Below, piece by piece: positions 8,722-18,096 of a stretch of DNA of 64,000 bases. A model generated the notes under the pieces. The model saw nothing but the letters and a program-made list of their open reading frames with translations. It was not told the origin of the DNA and ran no database searches. A program made the translations under genes and the position numbers. Source of the stretch: Nitrospira sp. (GTDB taxonomy: Bacteria; Nitrospirota; Nitrospiria; Nitrospirales; Nitrospiraceae); the NCBI GenBank assembly GCA_016715825.1, contig JADJXO010000003.1, positions 124,001 to 188,000 of the forward strand, written 5' to 3'. How positions within the stretch are numbered: the stretch's first letter is position 1; each line of letters starts with the position of its first letter.

Positions 8722-9555
8722 ATGAGCACCAGGCGGAGAGTGTCTTGGTCTGACCATGTTCGATCATGTGTCGGCTATTGTTTGAGTGAACCCCTCTATC
8801 GAGTTTTCAGCCTTGCCCCACATTGGGAATGGGGGTTGTCCGATCATGAAGTCTGCTTCCTCACTCACAGTCATCCCATTCTCGCCGGTCGTCGTGCCAT
8901 CCACCTCACCGATCTCCATCTTGACCGATATCACACGCGACATGACGAGATTGTTGCCACTGTCGAGCAGCTTCGCCCAGATTGGATTTTCATCACCGGA
9001 GACCTGCTCAACGTGCCGGAAGGTATTCCTCATCTCTTTCGATTTCTCCAACAGCTCCGTGCCATCGCTCCCCTGTACATGACGTTGGGCAATCATGATC
9101 ATTACAGTGGCGTGCCGGTGGCAGAGTATGCCGAACGAGCCGATCGACACAAGATCACCCTGCTGGTGAATCAAAGTGCGATGGTTTCAACGGGAAAGGG
9201 AGAGCTGGTCATCGCCGGCGTCGATGATCCCTCGCTGCATCGAGCCGATCTTCGATGTGTCCCTGCTTGTGCGGACCATCGCTTTACGCTGTTGCTGGCC
9301 CATGCGCCGAACATCCTGGATCTCGTCGAACCGCACCATGCCATTGATCTGATTCTCTGCGGACACAGCCACGGTGGGCAATGGAGAGTGCCAGGAATCC
9401 CCACCTTCTGGCTTCCTCCTGGGTGCAACGGCCGTGTGGCTGGCTGGCACGAATCTGGTCGGCACAGGCTGTACGTCAACCGAGGGTTAGGGTGGTCCTT
9501 CCTTCCCTTTCGCCTGAACTGTCGGCCTGAGATTGCCGTGATTGAGTGGATATAG
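8722..9555 (+). CDS. calcineurin-like metallophosphoesterase
   Basis: A 277-residue dinuclear metallophosphoesterase with the full motif set in order: TDLHLD (63-68), GDLLN (93-97), GNHDH (123-127), LAHAP (192-196) and GHSHGGQ (214-220). The spacing is that of the YkuE/YaeI group, which acts on membrane lipids or nucleotides at the membrane face. There is no clear signal peptide, but the N-terminus has an amphipathic stretch. Substrate unknown; the lipid A precursor UDP-2,3-diacylglucosamine is one possibility from related proteins. It stands alone, divergent from truD. Confidence 0.85.
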   Translation: MSTRRRVSWSDHVRSCVGYCLSEPLYRVFSLAPHWEWGLSDHEVCFLTHSHPILAGRRAIHLTDLHLDRYHTRHDEIVATVEQLRPDWIFITGDLLNVPEGIPHLFRFLQQLRAIAPLYMTLGNHDHYSGVPVAEYAERADRHKITLLVNQSAMVSTGKGELVIAGVDDPSLHRADLRCVPACADHRFTLLLAHAPNILDLVEPHHAIDLILCGHSHGGQWRVPGIPTFWLPPGCNGRVAGWHESGRHRLYVNRGLGWSFLPFRLNCRPEIAVIEWI

Positions 9556-9882
9556 GTATGCATCGGGGCATAAGCTGTAGAGTCTTTACTCCCGTCGAAT
9601 TCAACTCATCTTCCTTCTCCCGTGAGCCACATTTTCGGTCTCCATAGGCCGTTGCTCGATTCTGTGTTAGTCTCTGCCTAAACTCGTCTGAGCCATCGTA
9701 ACCACTTAGGTGGATTTGTACCTGTTGATATGGTTGGTCTGTTCAAACTCCAGGAGTGGAAGTCCGAAGTCGTACCTGAACGATGGGGATCATATGACGG
9801 CCTGGAGGTCGTACTTCGTAACCGCACGTATCTTAAGTAGGAGTCCAGCGAGAAACTAGAGTATGCCTATCCAGATTTTGGC
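9556..9882. other. 327-bp intergenic stretch with one doubtful small open frame
   Basis: No RNA gene or repeat is visible. An ATG at 9730 opens a 36-codon plus-strand frame ending at 9840 (MVGLFKLQEWK...). Its composition is protein-like but it has no Shine-Dalgarno at the right distance, so I do not call it a gene. Confidence 0.3.
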
Positions 9883-10107
9883 ATGGAATTCATTGAGGAT
9901 CTTTCCGATCGACAACGTGGCGACTTTGAGCATCTACGCAAATTTCTCTCATATGGTGCCGGGAAGCCCGCCTCCGTACGGGTGCGCAATCATCCGGGTA
10001 TCGAAGTTCAGGTGACGGGCTGTGGGTCGGCCAGTGAACGGGAATTCTATTTAGATCTCGCTGATGCAGTGATCGCTGCGTTCGACTCTCATGGCATTCA
10101 GCCATAA
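9883..10107 (+). CDS. 74-residue hypothetical protein
   Basis: A short, acidic, soluble protein beginning MEFIEDLSDRQRGDF. It has a plausible alternation of helices and strands (SVRVRNHPGIEVQVTG, then EREFYLDLADAVIAAF) and no cysteine pair, signal or membrane segment of note. I do not recognise the family. The ATG at 9883 is the only start in its frame after an upstream stop, and no strong ribosome site precedes it. It is followed 70 bp later by an ankyrin-like protein gene in the same direction. Coding status rests on amino-acid composition alone. Confidence 0.45.
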   Translation: MEFIEDLSDRQRGDFEHLRKFLSYGAGKPASVRVRNHPGIEVQVTGCGSASEREFYLDLADAVIAAFDSHGIQP

Positions 10108-10179
10108 CCATGCTGTAGGTCACACAGCGGTCCGTTCTCAGCAACTGGCGCAATATCGATGACATGGAGCAAACCGTCC

Positions 10180-10788
10180 ATGACACACAAAACCATCGCG
10201 GTCTTCGCTGGTTTTCTCGTCGCTGTGTGGGCTGTGCTGTTCGTACTGCCTTATGGAGGCCTCTTTCAACCCCTCCTTGTTCGAGCAGCCGGATTCAGCG
10301 ACCAATCCCAGTGTCATGCGATTCCATCTGATAGGAACCGATTTCTGTCTAATACAGCCTATCGATTCATAACACTGTCTCCTTCCCTTGCGCAGGGATT
10401 CAGAAACATCGAAAACACCTTGATCGCGTTTTCCATAGGTCAAATCAAGTGCCGGTCTGGATTGCCTGGGTTTGCCGAAGAGTCGGGTCGAGTCAATCGC
10501 ATGATCGACCTGGCCCTCGCTTCAGGAGAACGTGTGAATGATATCGGTCCCTTGGGCGTCCCGAATCTCCATTTTGCCGTGAGTTCGGGGAACCATCTGG
10601 TCGTCGAACACCTTCTCAAGAACGGTGCGCGGGTGGACCAAGCAGTGCCGGAATCGACCGAGTTTGCCACCAAGGGTGACACACCTTTGACATTGGCAAG
10701 GAGGTTGAAAGACGAGAACATTACAGACACCTCGCTGATCATACGTCTATTGGAACAATACCAATCCTTTAAGCAGCAGGTGCCGTAG
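10180..10788 (+). CDS. membrane-anchored ankyrin-like protein
   Basis: About 202 residues from the ATG at 10180 (an in-frame ATG lies at 10159). The first 30 residues are a signal anchor (hydrophobic IAVFAGFLVAVWAVLFVLP). The C-terminal half holds ankyrin-type repeats: NRMIDLALASGERVNDIGPLGVPNLHFAVSSGNHLVVEHLLKNGARVDQ carries the LHFAV...HLVVEHLLKNGA pattern, then TPLTLARR in a second, weaker repeat. It is probably an envelope protein mediating protein contacts. No enzyme domain is visible. It converges on a HEAT-repeat membrane protein gene 90 bp downstream. Confidence 0.65.
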   Translation: MTHKTIAVFAGFLVAVWAVLFVLPYGGLFQPLLVRAAGFSDQSQCHAIPSDRNRFLSNTAYRFITLSPSLAQGFRNIENTLIAFSIGQIKCRSGLPGFAEESGRVNRMIDLALASGERVNDIGPLGVPNLHFAVSSGNHLVVEHLLKNGARVDQAVPESTEFATKGDTPLTLARRLKDENITDTSLIIRLLEQYQSFKQQVP

Positions 10789-10877
10789 ACACCATTGCAC
10801 CGTTGGGAATCGGTGATCCGGTCAGCTCCGCGCTTATCGCCACCGGTTACGCCACCTCCATCTACGACGCCGTGCTC

Positions 10878-11519
10878 TTACTCTCGCATCCGTTCCAGTG
10901 CTTCTCTGGCCCGGCTTCGGACGGTTTGGTCCCAGTCATGCTCCATGACAGTCTTCAGCCGCTCCCGTGCCTCGGTTGCCCTCAGCCGTCCCAACCCCAA
11001 GGCAGCACAGGAACGGACATAGGCGTGGTCGTCCTCAAGGGCCTTGAGCAACAACGGCACGACTGATAGATCTTCCAGCGCACCCAGATGACTGGCGGCC
11101 ATTCCCCTGATCCGATGTTGTTTGTCGTCCAGGGCTCGCTGCAAGGTTGTCGTAAACAGTTCCTTCAAGGCGGGAACAGCCGAATCCAATCCATCAACTC
11201 GGTAGGCATTGTTCTCCAGCAGGGCAAAGGCCAGATCCAGCCGTTTCTCCTGGACGGTTGCTCGGTCAAACAATGCCAATAGGCGGGTTCGTTCCTGCGA
11301 CTTGGCTTGCCGGCGACGAAGGGCATTGATCGGAATCCACAACAGCAGGGCCATCACAGAGCCGATCAGCGTCATCGGCACGGCTTGATCGACGATATAG
11401 TCTTGTGCCTCGATCGACAGCCGTTTCCAAATCCACACGCCGGCCACGATGAGGCCAATTACTACAATAAGCCAGGCGGGGTTGATCTCCCCCTGTTCGT
11501 TTCGGATCAATGTCCTCAT
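10878..11519 (-). CDS. membrane protein with HEAT-like repeats
   Basis: A 213-residue protein with two N-terminal membrane segments (residues about 15-32 and 48-66) and a cytoplasmic helical region. The C-terminal 90 residues form HEAT/PBS-lyase-type repeats: HRIRGMAASHLGALED, then YVRSCAALGLGRLRA, then TVRSRAREALERMRE. Such repeats are protein-docking scaffolds; the partner is unknown. It has its own start upstream of, and divergent from, the MBL-fold hydrolase gene. The 5' ends almost touch, so the promoters must overlap. Confidence 0.7.
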   Translation of the reverse strand: MRTLIRNEQGEINPAWLIVVIGLIVAGVWIWKRLSIEAQDYIVDQAVPMTLIGSVMALLLWIPINALRRRQAKSQERTRLLALFDRATVQEKRLDLAFALLENNAYRVDGLDSAVPALKELFTTTLQRALDDKQHRIRGMAASHLGALEDLSVVPLLLKALEDDHAYVRSCAALGLGRLRATEARERLKTVMEHDWDQTVRSRAREALERMRE

Positions 11520-11641
11520 GGAATTGTGATCTTACGAAGGTGATCGAAGAGTCGTCAATCAATTGCCGCTCACATCGTCGGCTTGACCGGTTCTTCCGAA
11601 TAGGACTATGTTGCGTCAACGGTCATCCTGCAATCGTGCCC

Positions 11642-12397
11642 ATGCGATTAACTATTCTTGGTTCCGGTACCAACGTACATCCCACTCGTGCCGCAGCCGG
11701 CTATCTGGTACGGACGGATCAACATATTCTCTTGGACTTCGGCCCACGTACATTAATGAATCTGGTCAAGACCGGTGTGAACAGGCACAGGATCACGCAC
11801 ATCTTGTTCTCCCACTTTCATGCGGACCACTTTTCCGACTTCATCACCTTCTTTTTCGACGCCGTCATCTATGCCAAATACGGAGGCGGGCATCGTCCGG
11901 GGATGACGCTGATCGGCCCGAAGGGCACTATTCGGCTCTTGCGGTCGATCATGCAGAGCTTCCCCAGTTTTTCACCGGTACCATTCAAGGTCGCATTCAA
12001 AGAAGTAACCAGTAAGCCATTTACCATCGGGGACACTCATATCGTTCCGAAACCCGTGGTCCATGTCCCGGATCTCTCGAGTGTCGGCTATCGGATTGAG
12101 TACCGGGGGAAGACGGTCGTCTATTCAGGGGATACCCAATATTGTGACGAGGTGATCTCATTGTGCAAGGAGGCCGACCTGGCCGTTCTTGATTGCTCCT
12201 TTCCTGCGAATCGCCCAGGGGCTGCGCATCTGCACGCCGGCCAGTGCGGCCAGGTGGCAAAGGAGGCCGGTGTGGGGCAACTCATCCTTTCGCATTTCTA
12301 CCCAATCGCGGATCGCTACGATGTGAAGGCGCAGGCGGCGGAAGAGTATCGCGGAAAGATCTGGAAGGGAAAAGATCTGCTGACGATTAAGCTGTAG
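11642..12397 (+). CDS. MBL-fold metallo-hydrolase, RNase Z-like
   Basis: Metallo-beta-lactamase-fold hydrolase of about 251 residues. It begins MRLTILGSGTNVHPTRAAAGYLV, which is the RNase Z/PhnP-type opening, and carries the zinc motif SHFHADHFSDF (HxHxDH), a later GDTQYCDE, DCSFP and a final LSHFYP. The ATG at 11642 is chosen because the fold starts there; upstream in-frame codons read into the divergent gene's leader. Likely a phosphodiesterase on nucleic acid or small phosphodiesters; the long exosite arm of true RNase Z is not evident. Its stop sits one base from the stop of the convergent gene. Confidence 0.82.
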   Translation: MRLTILGSGTNVHPTRAAAGYLVRTDQHILLDFGPRTLMNLVKTGVNRHRITHILFSHFHADHFSDFITFFFDAVIYAKYGGGHRPGMTLIGPKGTIRLLRSIMQSFPSFSPVPFKVAFKEVTSKPFTIGDTHIVPKPVVHVPDLSSVGYRIEYRGKTVVYSGDTQYCDEVISLCKEADLAVLDCSFPANRPGAAHLHAGQCGQVAKEAGVGQLILSHFYPIADRYDVKAQAAEEYRGKIWKGKDLLTIKL

Positions 12398-12398
12398 G

Positions 12399-13325
12399 CT
12401 ACAGTCCCTCTTCGCGAGGAGCGCCACCCAGGATTTCGATGAACTTGGTCAAACGCTCAGTCTTAATCGAGTCTCCGGCTTTGGAATAGATCGCCAAGAG
12501 GTTCTTGACCATCCGTGACAAGATTGCAGGGACCGGGCTCTTCTGCAGGTACTTATCATCAAAGCCGTAGCCGGCTTCCGTGAGAAATCGAGCACAATTC
12601 TTTTCCGTCAGCAAGGCTCCACCGTTGAAACAATCGATGAAAATCTTGTACCGATCGGACTCATACTTCACGAGAAAATGCCCCGGCATGCCGATGCCGA
12701 ACACCGGAAACCCCAAGCGCTGGCCGAGGAGGAGGTAGACAGCAGACAAGCTGATGGGGATCCCGATACGCCGATCCATGACGCAGGTAAGGTAGCTGTT
12801 CTCAACTTCATAGTAGTTCTTGGTGTTCCCTTTAAACCCTTGTTCGGTGAACAGATACCGATTTAACGCATTGACGGCTTCTTCACCGGACGCACGACAG
12901 CCGATCCTGGCTTGAACTTCATCCGCCATCATGTTCAACCGTTCACGATAGTGCGCCACGTCGAGCGTCGGGTAGGCGTAACGAGCGATGAGAAAGGCTC
13001 CGGTTTCCAGGCAGACAGAGGCGTTCGAACGAGCCACCAGATTCGTCAGCTCATCTTCCAGCTTTCCTCCACGGATTTCTTCGAGGACGGACGCAATCCG
13101 GTCCCCCATTTCTGGCTGCTCGATTTCAGCTTCCTGGAGCAGCGGGAGCGCCGAGGGACCGATGTCGATGAGTCGTCCGCTGATAGTTCGAACGATCTTG
13201 TCATCCTCATCGGACAACAGTCGAATCAGCGCACGAATTTGGCTTTCAGGAATCATTGCATCTGGGAGCTTCAGCCGCTGTATGGTGCGCTGGTCAGGCG
13301 ACCGCAGCGTAATTTCATAATCCAA
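12399..13325 (-). CDS. SirB1-family transglutaminase-like/TPR protein
   Basis: A 308-residue cytoplasmic protein. Residues about 95-240 contain the SirB1/transglutaminase-like core: NRYLFTEQGFKGNTKNYYEVENSYL, GIPISLSAVYLLLGQRLGFPVFGIGMPGHFLVKY and a following FIDCFNGGALL. In most members the catalytic cysteine of true transglutaminases is replaced. The N-terminal third (residues 1-85) looks like helical HEAT-like repeats, and the C-terminal part is a short TPR-like region. Biological role not established in the family. It sits alone between convergent and same-strand neighbours. Confidence 0.8.
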   Translation of the reverse strand: MDYEITLRSPDQRTIQRLKLPDAMIPESQIRALIRLLSDEDDKIVRTISGRLIDIGPSALPLLQEAEIEQPEMGDRIASVLEEIRGGKLEDELTNLVARSNASVCLETGAFLIARYAYPTLDVAHYRERLNMMADEVQARIGCRASGEEAVNALNRYLFTEQGFKGNTKNYYEVENSYLTCVMDRRIGIPISLSAVYLLLGQRLGFPVFGIGMPGHFLVKYESDRYKIFIDCFNGGALLTEKNCARFLTEAGYGFDDKYLQKSPVPAILSRMVKNLLAIYSKAGDSIKTERLTKFIEILGGAPREEGL

Positions 13326-13366
13326 TGGATGCCGGTTGACGTCAAGCGATCGCTTGTTCCGTGCGA

Positions 13367-14146
13367 TCAGCCCATCGCGCGACGGAACGCCTTGGCCCCT
13401 CCGTACAGACAGAGCGCATCAAAGACCAGCATGACGACGATCACCATCCCCACATGAGGCAACGCCTCACTCCACCCGGACAGGATGAGGGGGCGTACGG
13501 CATCAATTGCCCAGGTCATCGGATTGAACTGGGCCAAGAAACTCATCCATCCCGGCATGGCATTCAATGGGACCAGCGCAGAGCTGAGGAAAATCATCGG
13601 CAACGACAGGAAGCCGAGAACCGAAAAGAAGTCACCGTGGCTTTTGACGGAAAAGGCCATGGCCATGGAGATGGCCGTCAGGCCGACGCCGAACATCATG
13701 CCGATCACTAAGATCATCGCCACGCCGAGGATGCCCGTGGCGGGCTGCACACCGAAGAGATAGGACACGCCAAGAATGACGAGGACCTGCATGGATGTAA
13801 TCGCCATGACAAAGATAAATCGGCTCAAGATGACGGAGGTGCGATGAATCGGGGTGGACATCAACCGCTCGAGGAATCCATTCTCCTTATCGAACAGCAG
13901 ATCGACGCCGCCGGCTAGGCCGTTGTTCAAGACGGTCATCACGACGACCCCGGCGGCCAGAAAGCTGATGTAGTTCGGGGCCTGCATGACCTGTGTGTCC
14001 GCCGCCCGCTGGAACAGATTTCCGAAGAAAATAAGCCAGAACAGCATAGGCTGGACCAGTGTGAACAGCATGCTGAATTTCTCGCGACTCAACCGTCGAA
14101 CCCACCGCATCGTCAACGCGCTGATTTCCTGCCAATAATGCTCCAC
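13367..14146 (-). CDS. ABC-2 type exporter permease
   Basis: A 259-residue integral membrane protein with six hydrophobic segments and the ABC-2 permease pattern: amphipathic N-terminal helix, long loop after the first membrane segment, and the LIFLSSALVPLNAMPGWMSFLAQFNPMTWAIDAVR signature near residues 190-225. The gene starts 9 bp after the stop of the ATPase gene, so together they form a DrrAB-type exporter. The substrate is not readable; drugs, lipids or polysaccharide are known for relatives. Confidence 0.88.
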   Translation of the reverse strand: MEHYWQEISALTMRWVRRLSREKFSMLFTLVQPMLFWLIFFGNLFQRAADTQVMQAPNYISFLAAGVVVMTVLNNGLAGGVDLLFDKENGFLERLMSTPIHRTSVILSRFIFVMAITSMQVLVILGVSYLFGVQPATGILGVAMILVIGMMFGVGLTAISMAMAFSVKSHGDFFSVLGFLSLPMIFLSSALVPLNAMPGWMSFLAQFNPMTWAIDAVRPLILSGWSEALPHVGMVIVVMLVFDALCLYGGAKAFRRAMG

Positions 14147-14155
14147 GGGACTCCT

Positions 14156-15127
14156 TTATGCCGATTCGGCCTCGGGGATCGATTCGGTGATGGCCCGGCC
14201 TGTATGGGCGATGAACACATCGTCCAAGCGAGGTCGGTTGTACTGAATGAACTCAATATTGCAGTTTAATCGATTGGCTGACTCTAGAATGGTGGGCAAC
14301 GCCTTCTCAGGTGATTCGACCCGAATGTCCAAACCCTTTGTGGTAGCTCGGACGGATTTAATGGCTGGCTGTCCCTTCAACGCAGTCTCGAGTGTCGGGA
14401 TCCGGTCGAGCTCCTTGAGGGTCAAGGAGACGATGTCCCCGCCGAGCGCGATCTTGAGTTCAACCGGCGATCCCATCGTTTTGATTTTCCCACCATCGAT
14501 AATAGCTAGTCGATCGCACAGTTGATCGGCCTCATCCAGATAGTTGGTCGTCATCACGACCGTCATGCCGCGAGCTTTGAGCATCCGGACATATTCCCAA
14601 ATCCGGAGACGGCTTTGCACATCAAGGCCGAGGGTCGGCTCGTCGAGGAACAAGATTTTGGGGTCCGGCAGCAGCCCGCAGGCAATGTCGAGCTTGCGTT
14701 TCATTCCGCCGGAGTAAGTCTTCGCCGGGCGGTCCGCGTGAGCCTCTAACTCCACCAGCGTGAGCAGCTCGTCGATCCGTTTAGTCGCCTCTTCCTTCGA
14801 CAGATGGTAGAGGGCACCCAGCAATTGAAGGTGTTCCCGCCCAGTCAGGAACCGATCGATCGCCCGTTCTTGCGGTACGTACCCGATCACGGTCCGCACC
14901 TGGTCCGCCTCCCGCACGGAATCATAGCCCATAATGGTGGCTGTCCCCGATGTTGGATGCAACAGGGTGATCAGCGTGCGAAGCGTCGTGCTTTTGCCGG
15001 CGCCGTTCGGTCCCAGCAGGCCGAAAATCTCCCCGGCATAGACCTGAAACGACAAGTCATCGACTGCTTTATGAGTCTCGTAGGTCTTGCACAAACGGCT
15101 GACGTCAATCGCGACGGTTCGATCCAT
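14156..15127 (-). CDS. ABC exporter ATP-binding protein (DrrA/CcmA-like)
   Basis: A 323-residue ATPase with Walker A GPNGAGKS (39-46), Q-loop VPQE (about 84-87), signature YSGGMKRK (138-145) and Walker B ILFLDEPT (158-165), followed by the DrrA-type C-terminal domain that binds its permease. It powers the ABC-2 permease encoded immediately downstream. Its ATG lies 2 bp after the stop of the upstream LON-domain gene, so all three genes are one transcription unit, but a functional link to the LON-domain protein is not obvious. Confidence 0.92.
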   Translation of the reverse strand: MDRTVAIDVSRLCKTYETHKAVDDLSFQVYAGEIFGLLGPNGAGKSTTLRTLITLLHPTSGTATIMGYDSVREADQVRTVIGYVPQERAIDRFLTGREHLQLLGALYHLSKEEATKRIDELLTLVELEAHADRPAKTYSGGMKRKLDIACGLLPDPKILFLDEPTLGLDVQSRLRIWEYVRMLKARGMTVVMTTNYLDEADQLCDRLAIIDGGKIKTMGSPVELKIALGGDIVSLTLKELDRIPTLETALKGQPAIKSVRATTKGLDIRVESPEKALPTILESANRLNCNIEFIQYNRPRLDDVFIAHTGRAITESIPEAESA

Positions 15128-15129
15128 GT

Positions 15130-15819
15130 CTAATCCCAGTCCTTTGCGCCGCGATGCTCGTGCAGCATGAACTGCACCACATCGTTCAGCCGACGGGCCC
15201 GCTGGTGCAATCCGTCGGCTTCCAGCAAAAATTGTTTTTCTAGCGGTGTGCAGTCCAAGTAGGTGGAGAGTGTGTTGACGAGGACTTCATCACTGACTTC
15301 TTCACGGAAAAACCCCTGCCATGCCGCGCTATCCTCCCTGGCCTGGAGATACCGTCCCAGCACTTCGATCAGCGAGCGCCTGACGTTGGTGGACAGCCCC
15401 TCATTCGATTGCATGGGGGTCAGGCGAATGGTCGCTTCACGGTAGGGCTTCTCGAAGTATTCCTCAAGAATCTCACATCGTTCGAGGCCTTGGAGCAAGA
15501 GGTTGGAACGGCCATCGGGCAAGGGCTGTACGCTCATGACCCGTCCAATGCACAGTGTGGGATAGATGGCCGGGTTTGCATAGTAATCCTGCTCCCAGCC
15601 TTCTTTCAGGAGAGCCATGGCGATACATTGACTGCCTAAGGTCACGTCGGCCACCATGCGGCGGTACCGTGGTTCAAACACATGGAGAGGTAAATAGGTC
15701 TTTGGAAAAAAGACGACGTTTGGTAACGGGAACACCGGAAGGCGGTTCGGAATAATGAAGGCATCCTCCTGCTTGGCTGGACCTGGGTTCGATGGTCCAT
15801 GCTCGCGATCAGTCAACAT
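15130..15819 (-). CDS. LON peptidase substrate-binding-domain protein
   Basis: A 229-residue stand-alone version of the N-terminal domain of Lon protease, without ATPase or protease parts. The start LPVFPLPNVVFFPKTYLPLHVFEPRYRRMV (about residues 27-56) is the family hallmark, followed by LCIGRVMSVQPLPDGRSNLLLQG. Such proteins are widespread and their role is uncertain; substrate or adaptor binding is assumed. First gene of a three-gene unit with the ABC exporter. The gene is divergent from the secreted AttH-like protein. Confidence 0.88.
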   Translation of the reverse strand: MLTDREHGPSNPGPAKQEDAFIIPNRLPVFPLPNVVFFPKTYLPLHVFEPRYRRMVADVTLGSQCIAMALLKEGWEQDYYANPAIYPTLCIGRVMSVQPLPDGRSNLLLQGLERCEILEEYFEKPYREATIRLTPMQSNEGLSTNVRRSLIEVLGRYLQAREDSAAWQGFFREEVSDEVLVNTLSTYLDCTPLEKQFLLEADGLHQRARRLNDVVQFMLHEHRGAKDWD

Positions 15820-16003
15820 AACTCACGATAGCTGAGGCGCGTGAAAATTGTCAACGCTGGATACTGATCGATGAATACCGAAGAATCGTGAAACCGCGCT
15901 CACAGACAAGCGATTTGTTCGCGCATGGACGCGCATGCTATAAACAGCCCGAGACATCAGGCTCTAGCACGGCACTCTGAGTGGAATCATGAAGGGAACA
16001 CGA

Positions 16004-17128
16004 ATGATTCGAGGTGCTCGACTCGTCATGCTTCTCACGGCTGCGCTTGGCTTTGATTGGGCCCTGGCGTCCGGCGAAAATCCTCCCGCCGCAACGTTTC
16101 AACCAGCAACCGCCGGGTATCGGTACGAGTTTCCAAGAGACCACGGCTCGCATCCGAGCTGCCGGACGGAGTGGTGGTACTACACAGGGCACCTGCACAC
16201 CACGAACGGACGATCGTTCGGTTTCGAGCTGACCTTTTTTCGTCGCGGGGTTTTGCCGGAAGATATTAAGACCCTACCTTCAAAATGGTCGCTGCGCCAC
16301 ATCTATCTGGCCCATTTCGCCGTGACCGACATCACCGGCAAACGATTCCACTTTTCGGAAAAACTCAGCCGCGAAGGGTTGGGAAAGGCGGGAGCCGACG
16401 AATCGCGACTTCGCGTATGGATCGACAAGTGGAGCGCGGAGGCTGAGCCGGATTCTGCCGGAGTCCATACCCTCGTTGCCCGCGATGAAACACATAGCCT
16501 CGCTCTCAGGCTCGAGCCGACCAAGCCTCCGGTTGCGCATGGCGCGGCGGGAATCAGCCAAAAAGGCAAGGATGTGAGTCAAGCCTCGCACTACTATTCG
16601 TTTACCAGACTCTCGACGACGGGGAGCCTGACGATCGATGGTGAACAGTTCGAAGTATCCGGAACAAGCTGGATGGACCATGAATTCGGATCATCTGAAC
16701 TGGGGGCCGAGCAAGTCGGCTGGGACTGGTTCAGCATCCAGTTGGGCGACAACACGGAGCTGATGCTCTATGGCATGCGGCTTAATGATGGGGCCACGGA
16801 CCTTGCGTCCAGCGGGACGGTCATATCATCAGATGGACGGACTCAACACCTCGAAGTGACAGACTTTCAGATCGAGTCGACTGCAACCTGGACCAGCCCT
16901 GGGAGCAAGGCCACCTATCCGGCGAGGTGGCGCTTGAAGTTCCCCTCACTCGACCTTGTGTTGGACGTTGTTCCGCTCGTTGCTGATCAGGAATTGCGTA
17001 CCTCTCGCAGCACTATGGTGTCTTACTGGGAAGGTGCGGTGGCGGTGACGGGGACTAAACAAGGCAGGCCTGTGAAGGGCCAGGGCTACGTCGAGCTGAC
17101 CGGCTATACCGAGCGGCTCAAACTGTAA
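16004..17128 (+). CDS. secreted AttH/CrtC-type lipocalin-like protein (carotenoid 1,2-hydratase family)
   Basis: About 374 residues from the ATG at 16004, which is preceded by AAGGGA at 6-nt spacing; an in-frame ATG at 15989 has no such site. A signal peptide (RLVMLLTAALGFDWALA) is followed by the family signature HPSCRTEWWYYTGHL, then FGFELTFFRRG, ISQKG...ASHYYSFTRL and GTSWMDHEFGSSEL, an exact match in order to the AttH domain. Members include carotenoid hydratase CrtC and the attachment protein AttH, with two lipocalin-like barrels. Periplasmic; the substrate is probably hydrophobic but unknown. Stands alone. Confidence 0.85.
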   Translation: MIRGARLVMLLTAALGFDWALASGENPPAATFQPATAGYRYEFPRDHGSHPSCRTEWWYYTGHLHTTNGRSFGFELTFFRRGVLPEDIKTLPSKWSLRHIYLAHFAVTDITGKRFHFSEKLSREGLGKAGADESRLRVWIDKWSAEAEPDSAGVHTLVARDETHSLALRLEPTKPPVAHGAAGISQKGKDVSQASHYYSFTRLSTTGSLTIDGEQFEVSGTSWMDHEFGSSELGAEQVGWDWFSIQLGDNTELMLYGMRLNDGATDLASSGTVISSDGRTQHLEVTDFQIESTATWTSPGSKATYPARWRLKFPSLDLVLDVVPLVADQELRTSRSTMVSYWEGAVAVTGTKQGRPVKGQGYVELTGYTERLKL

Positions 17129-17205
17129 TCGAAAAACTGAGTCGCCGGATCACAAGACGCCCGCGATTAGCCCAACTCCAACTACAATCAACAGACCCGA
17201 GACAA

Positions 17206-17952
17206 TCAGTTGGACCGACCGAAGCGTGACCTTCTTGAGCACCTTTCGCCAATGTAGGCCCCGGCAAAGGCAGACAAGCTCGCGCCGATGACCAACTGCC
17301 ATGCGATGGGCTCCCCGTGGGCTGAGATATCCGCGCCATAGACGGTCATGCGGGAGAGATCCACCATGACGGCGAGTACGACCCCGGTGGCGACGAACGC
17401 CTCTTTCTCAAGTCCGGCCTTGATCAGAAACATGCTCCGAAAGGCGCCTTGATGCCCCGACAAGCCGCCGAAGAACCCACTGATAAGGCCGCCGAGCGGG
17501 AGCCATCGGCGATCGAGCGCGATCTTGGAGAAGGTGGGAGAAAGCTCCAGGACCACGAAGGATATGATGAGGACACCGATCACGAGCTTGAGCGCCGACA
17601 CCTGCTGAGCGCTCCCAAACGCGTGGTATTCGTAGATCGGTTTGACTTCCCCCAGATACGTCAGCAATGCAGCTCCCACAAAGGCTGCCGCGATTGCTGG
17701 CAACCCGAACTGTAGCAGTACAGAGCGATTGGCCTTTCTGCCGAGCAGCCCAATCTTGAAGAGGTTGTTCGCCAGATGGACCATGGCCGTCATCGCAATC
17801 GCCAGGTCCAGCGGGAAGAAGAGGGCGACCACCGGCATCAGCAGCGTGCCGAGCCCAAATCCGGAAAACAGCGTGAGGGCGGAGGCAAGTAATGCTACGA
17901 TGCAGACGATGAGGAGGTCCAATATCTTTCTCCTAGAGGGCAGGTGAGGCAT
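17206..17952 (-). CDS. TauE/SafE-family permease with an apparent C-terminal frameshift
   Basis: The 248-residue frame has seven or so membrane segments and the family features: an N-terminal FSGFGLGTLLMPV repeat and a second repeat in GGLISGFFGGLSGHQGAFRS. These are transporters for sulfite, sulfonates or related anions. The frame ends in a basic tail, GERCSRRSRFGRSN, unlike the family. One frame over, from about 17243 to 17150, the minus strand reads VLKKVTLRS... then a hydrophobic segment ending in a stop, which is the expected last helix. A one-base loss near 17241-17250 (or a sequencing error) therefore removes the final membrane segment. Confidence 0.8.
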   Translation of the reverse strand: MPHLPSRRKILDLLIVCIVALLASALTLFSGFGLGTLLMPVVALFFPLDLAIAMTAMVHLANNLFKIGLLGRKANRSVLLQFGLPAIAAAFVGAALLTYLGEVKPIYEYHAFGSAQQVSALKLVIGVLIISFVVLELSPTFSKIALDRRWLPLGGLISGFFGGLSGHQGAFRSMFLIKAGLEKEAFVATGVVLAVMVDLSRMTVYGADISAHGEPIAWQLVIGASLSAFAGAYIGERCSRRSRFGRSN

Positions 17953-18096
17953 CGTAGCAGAGGTTGAAGGAGCTGATGTAGCTGACGCTAGAACTGTGAA
18001 AGCTCAGAGGAGAACTAGCTGTTTAGTCCAATGGGTTGGGACTTATAGCGTGCCCCAGGGAAGATCTGTCCGCGATGCCTGCTTCGTAGCCCTATC

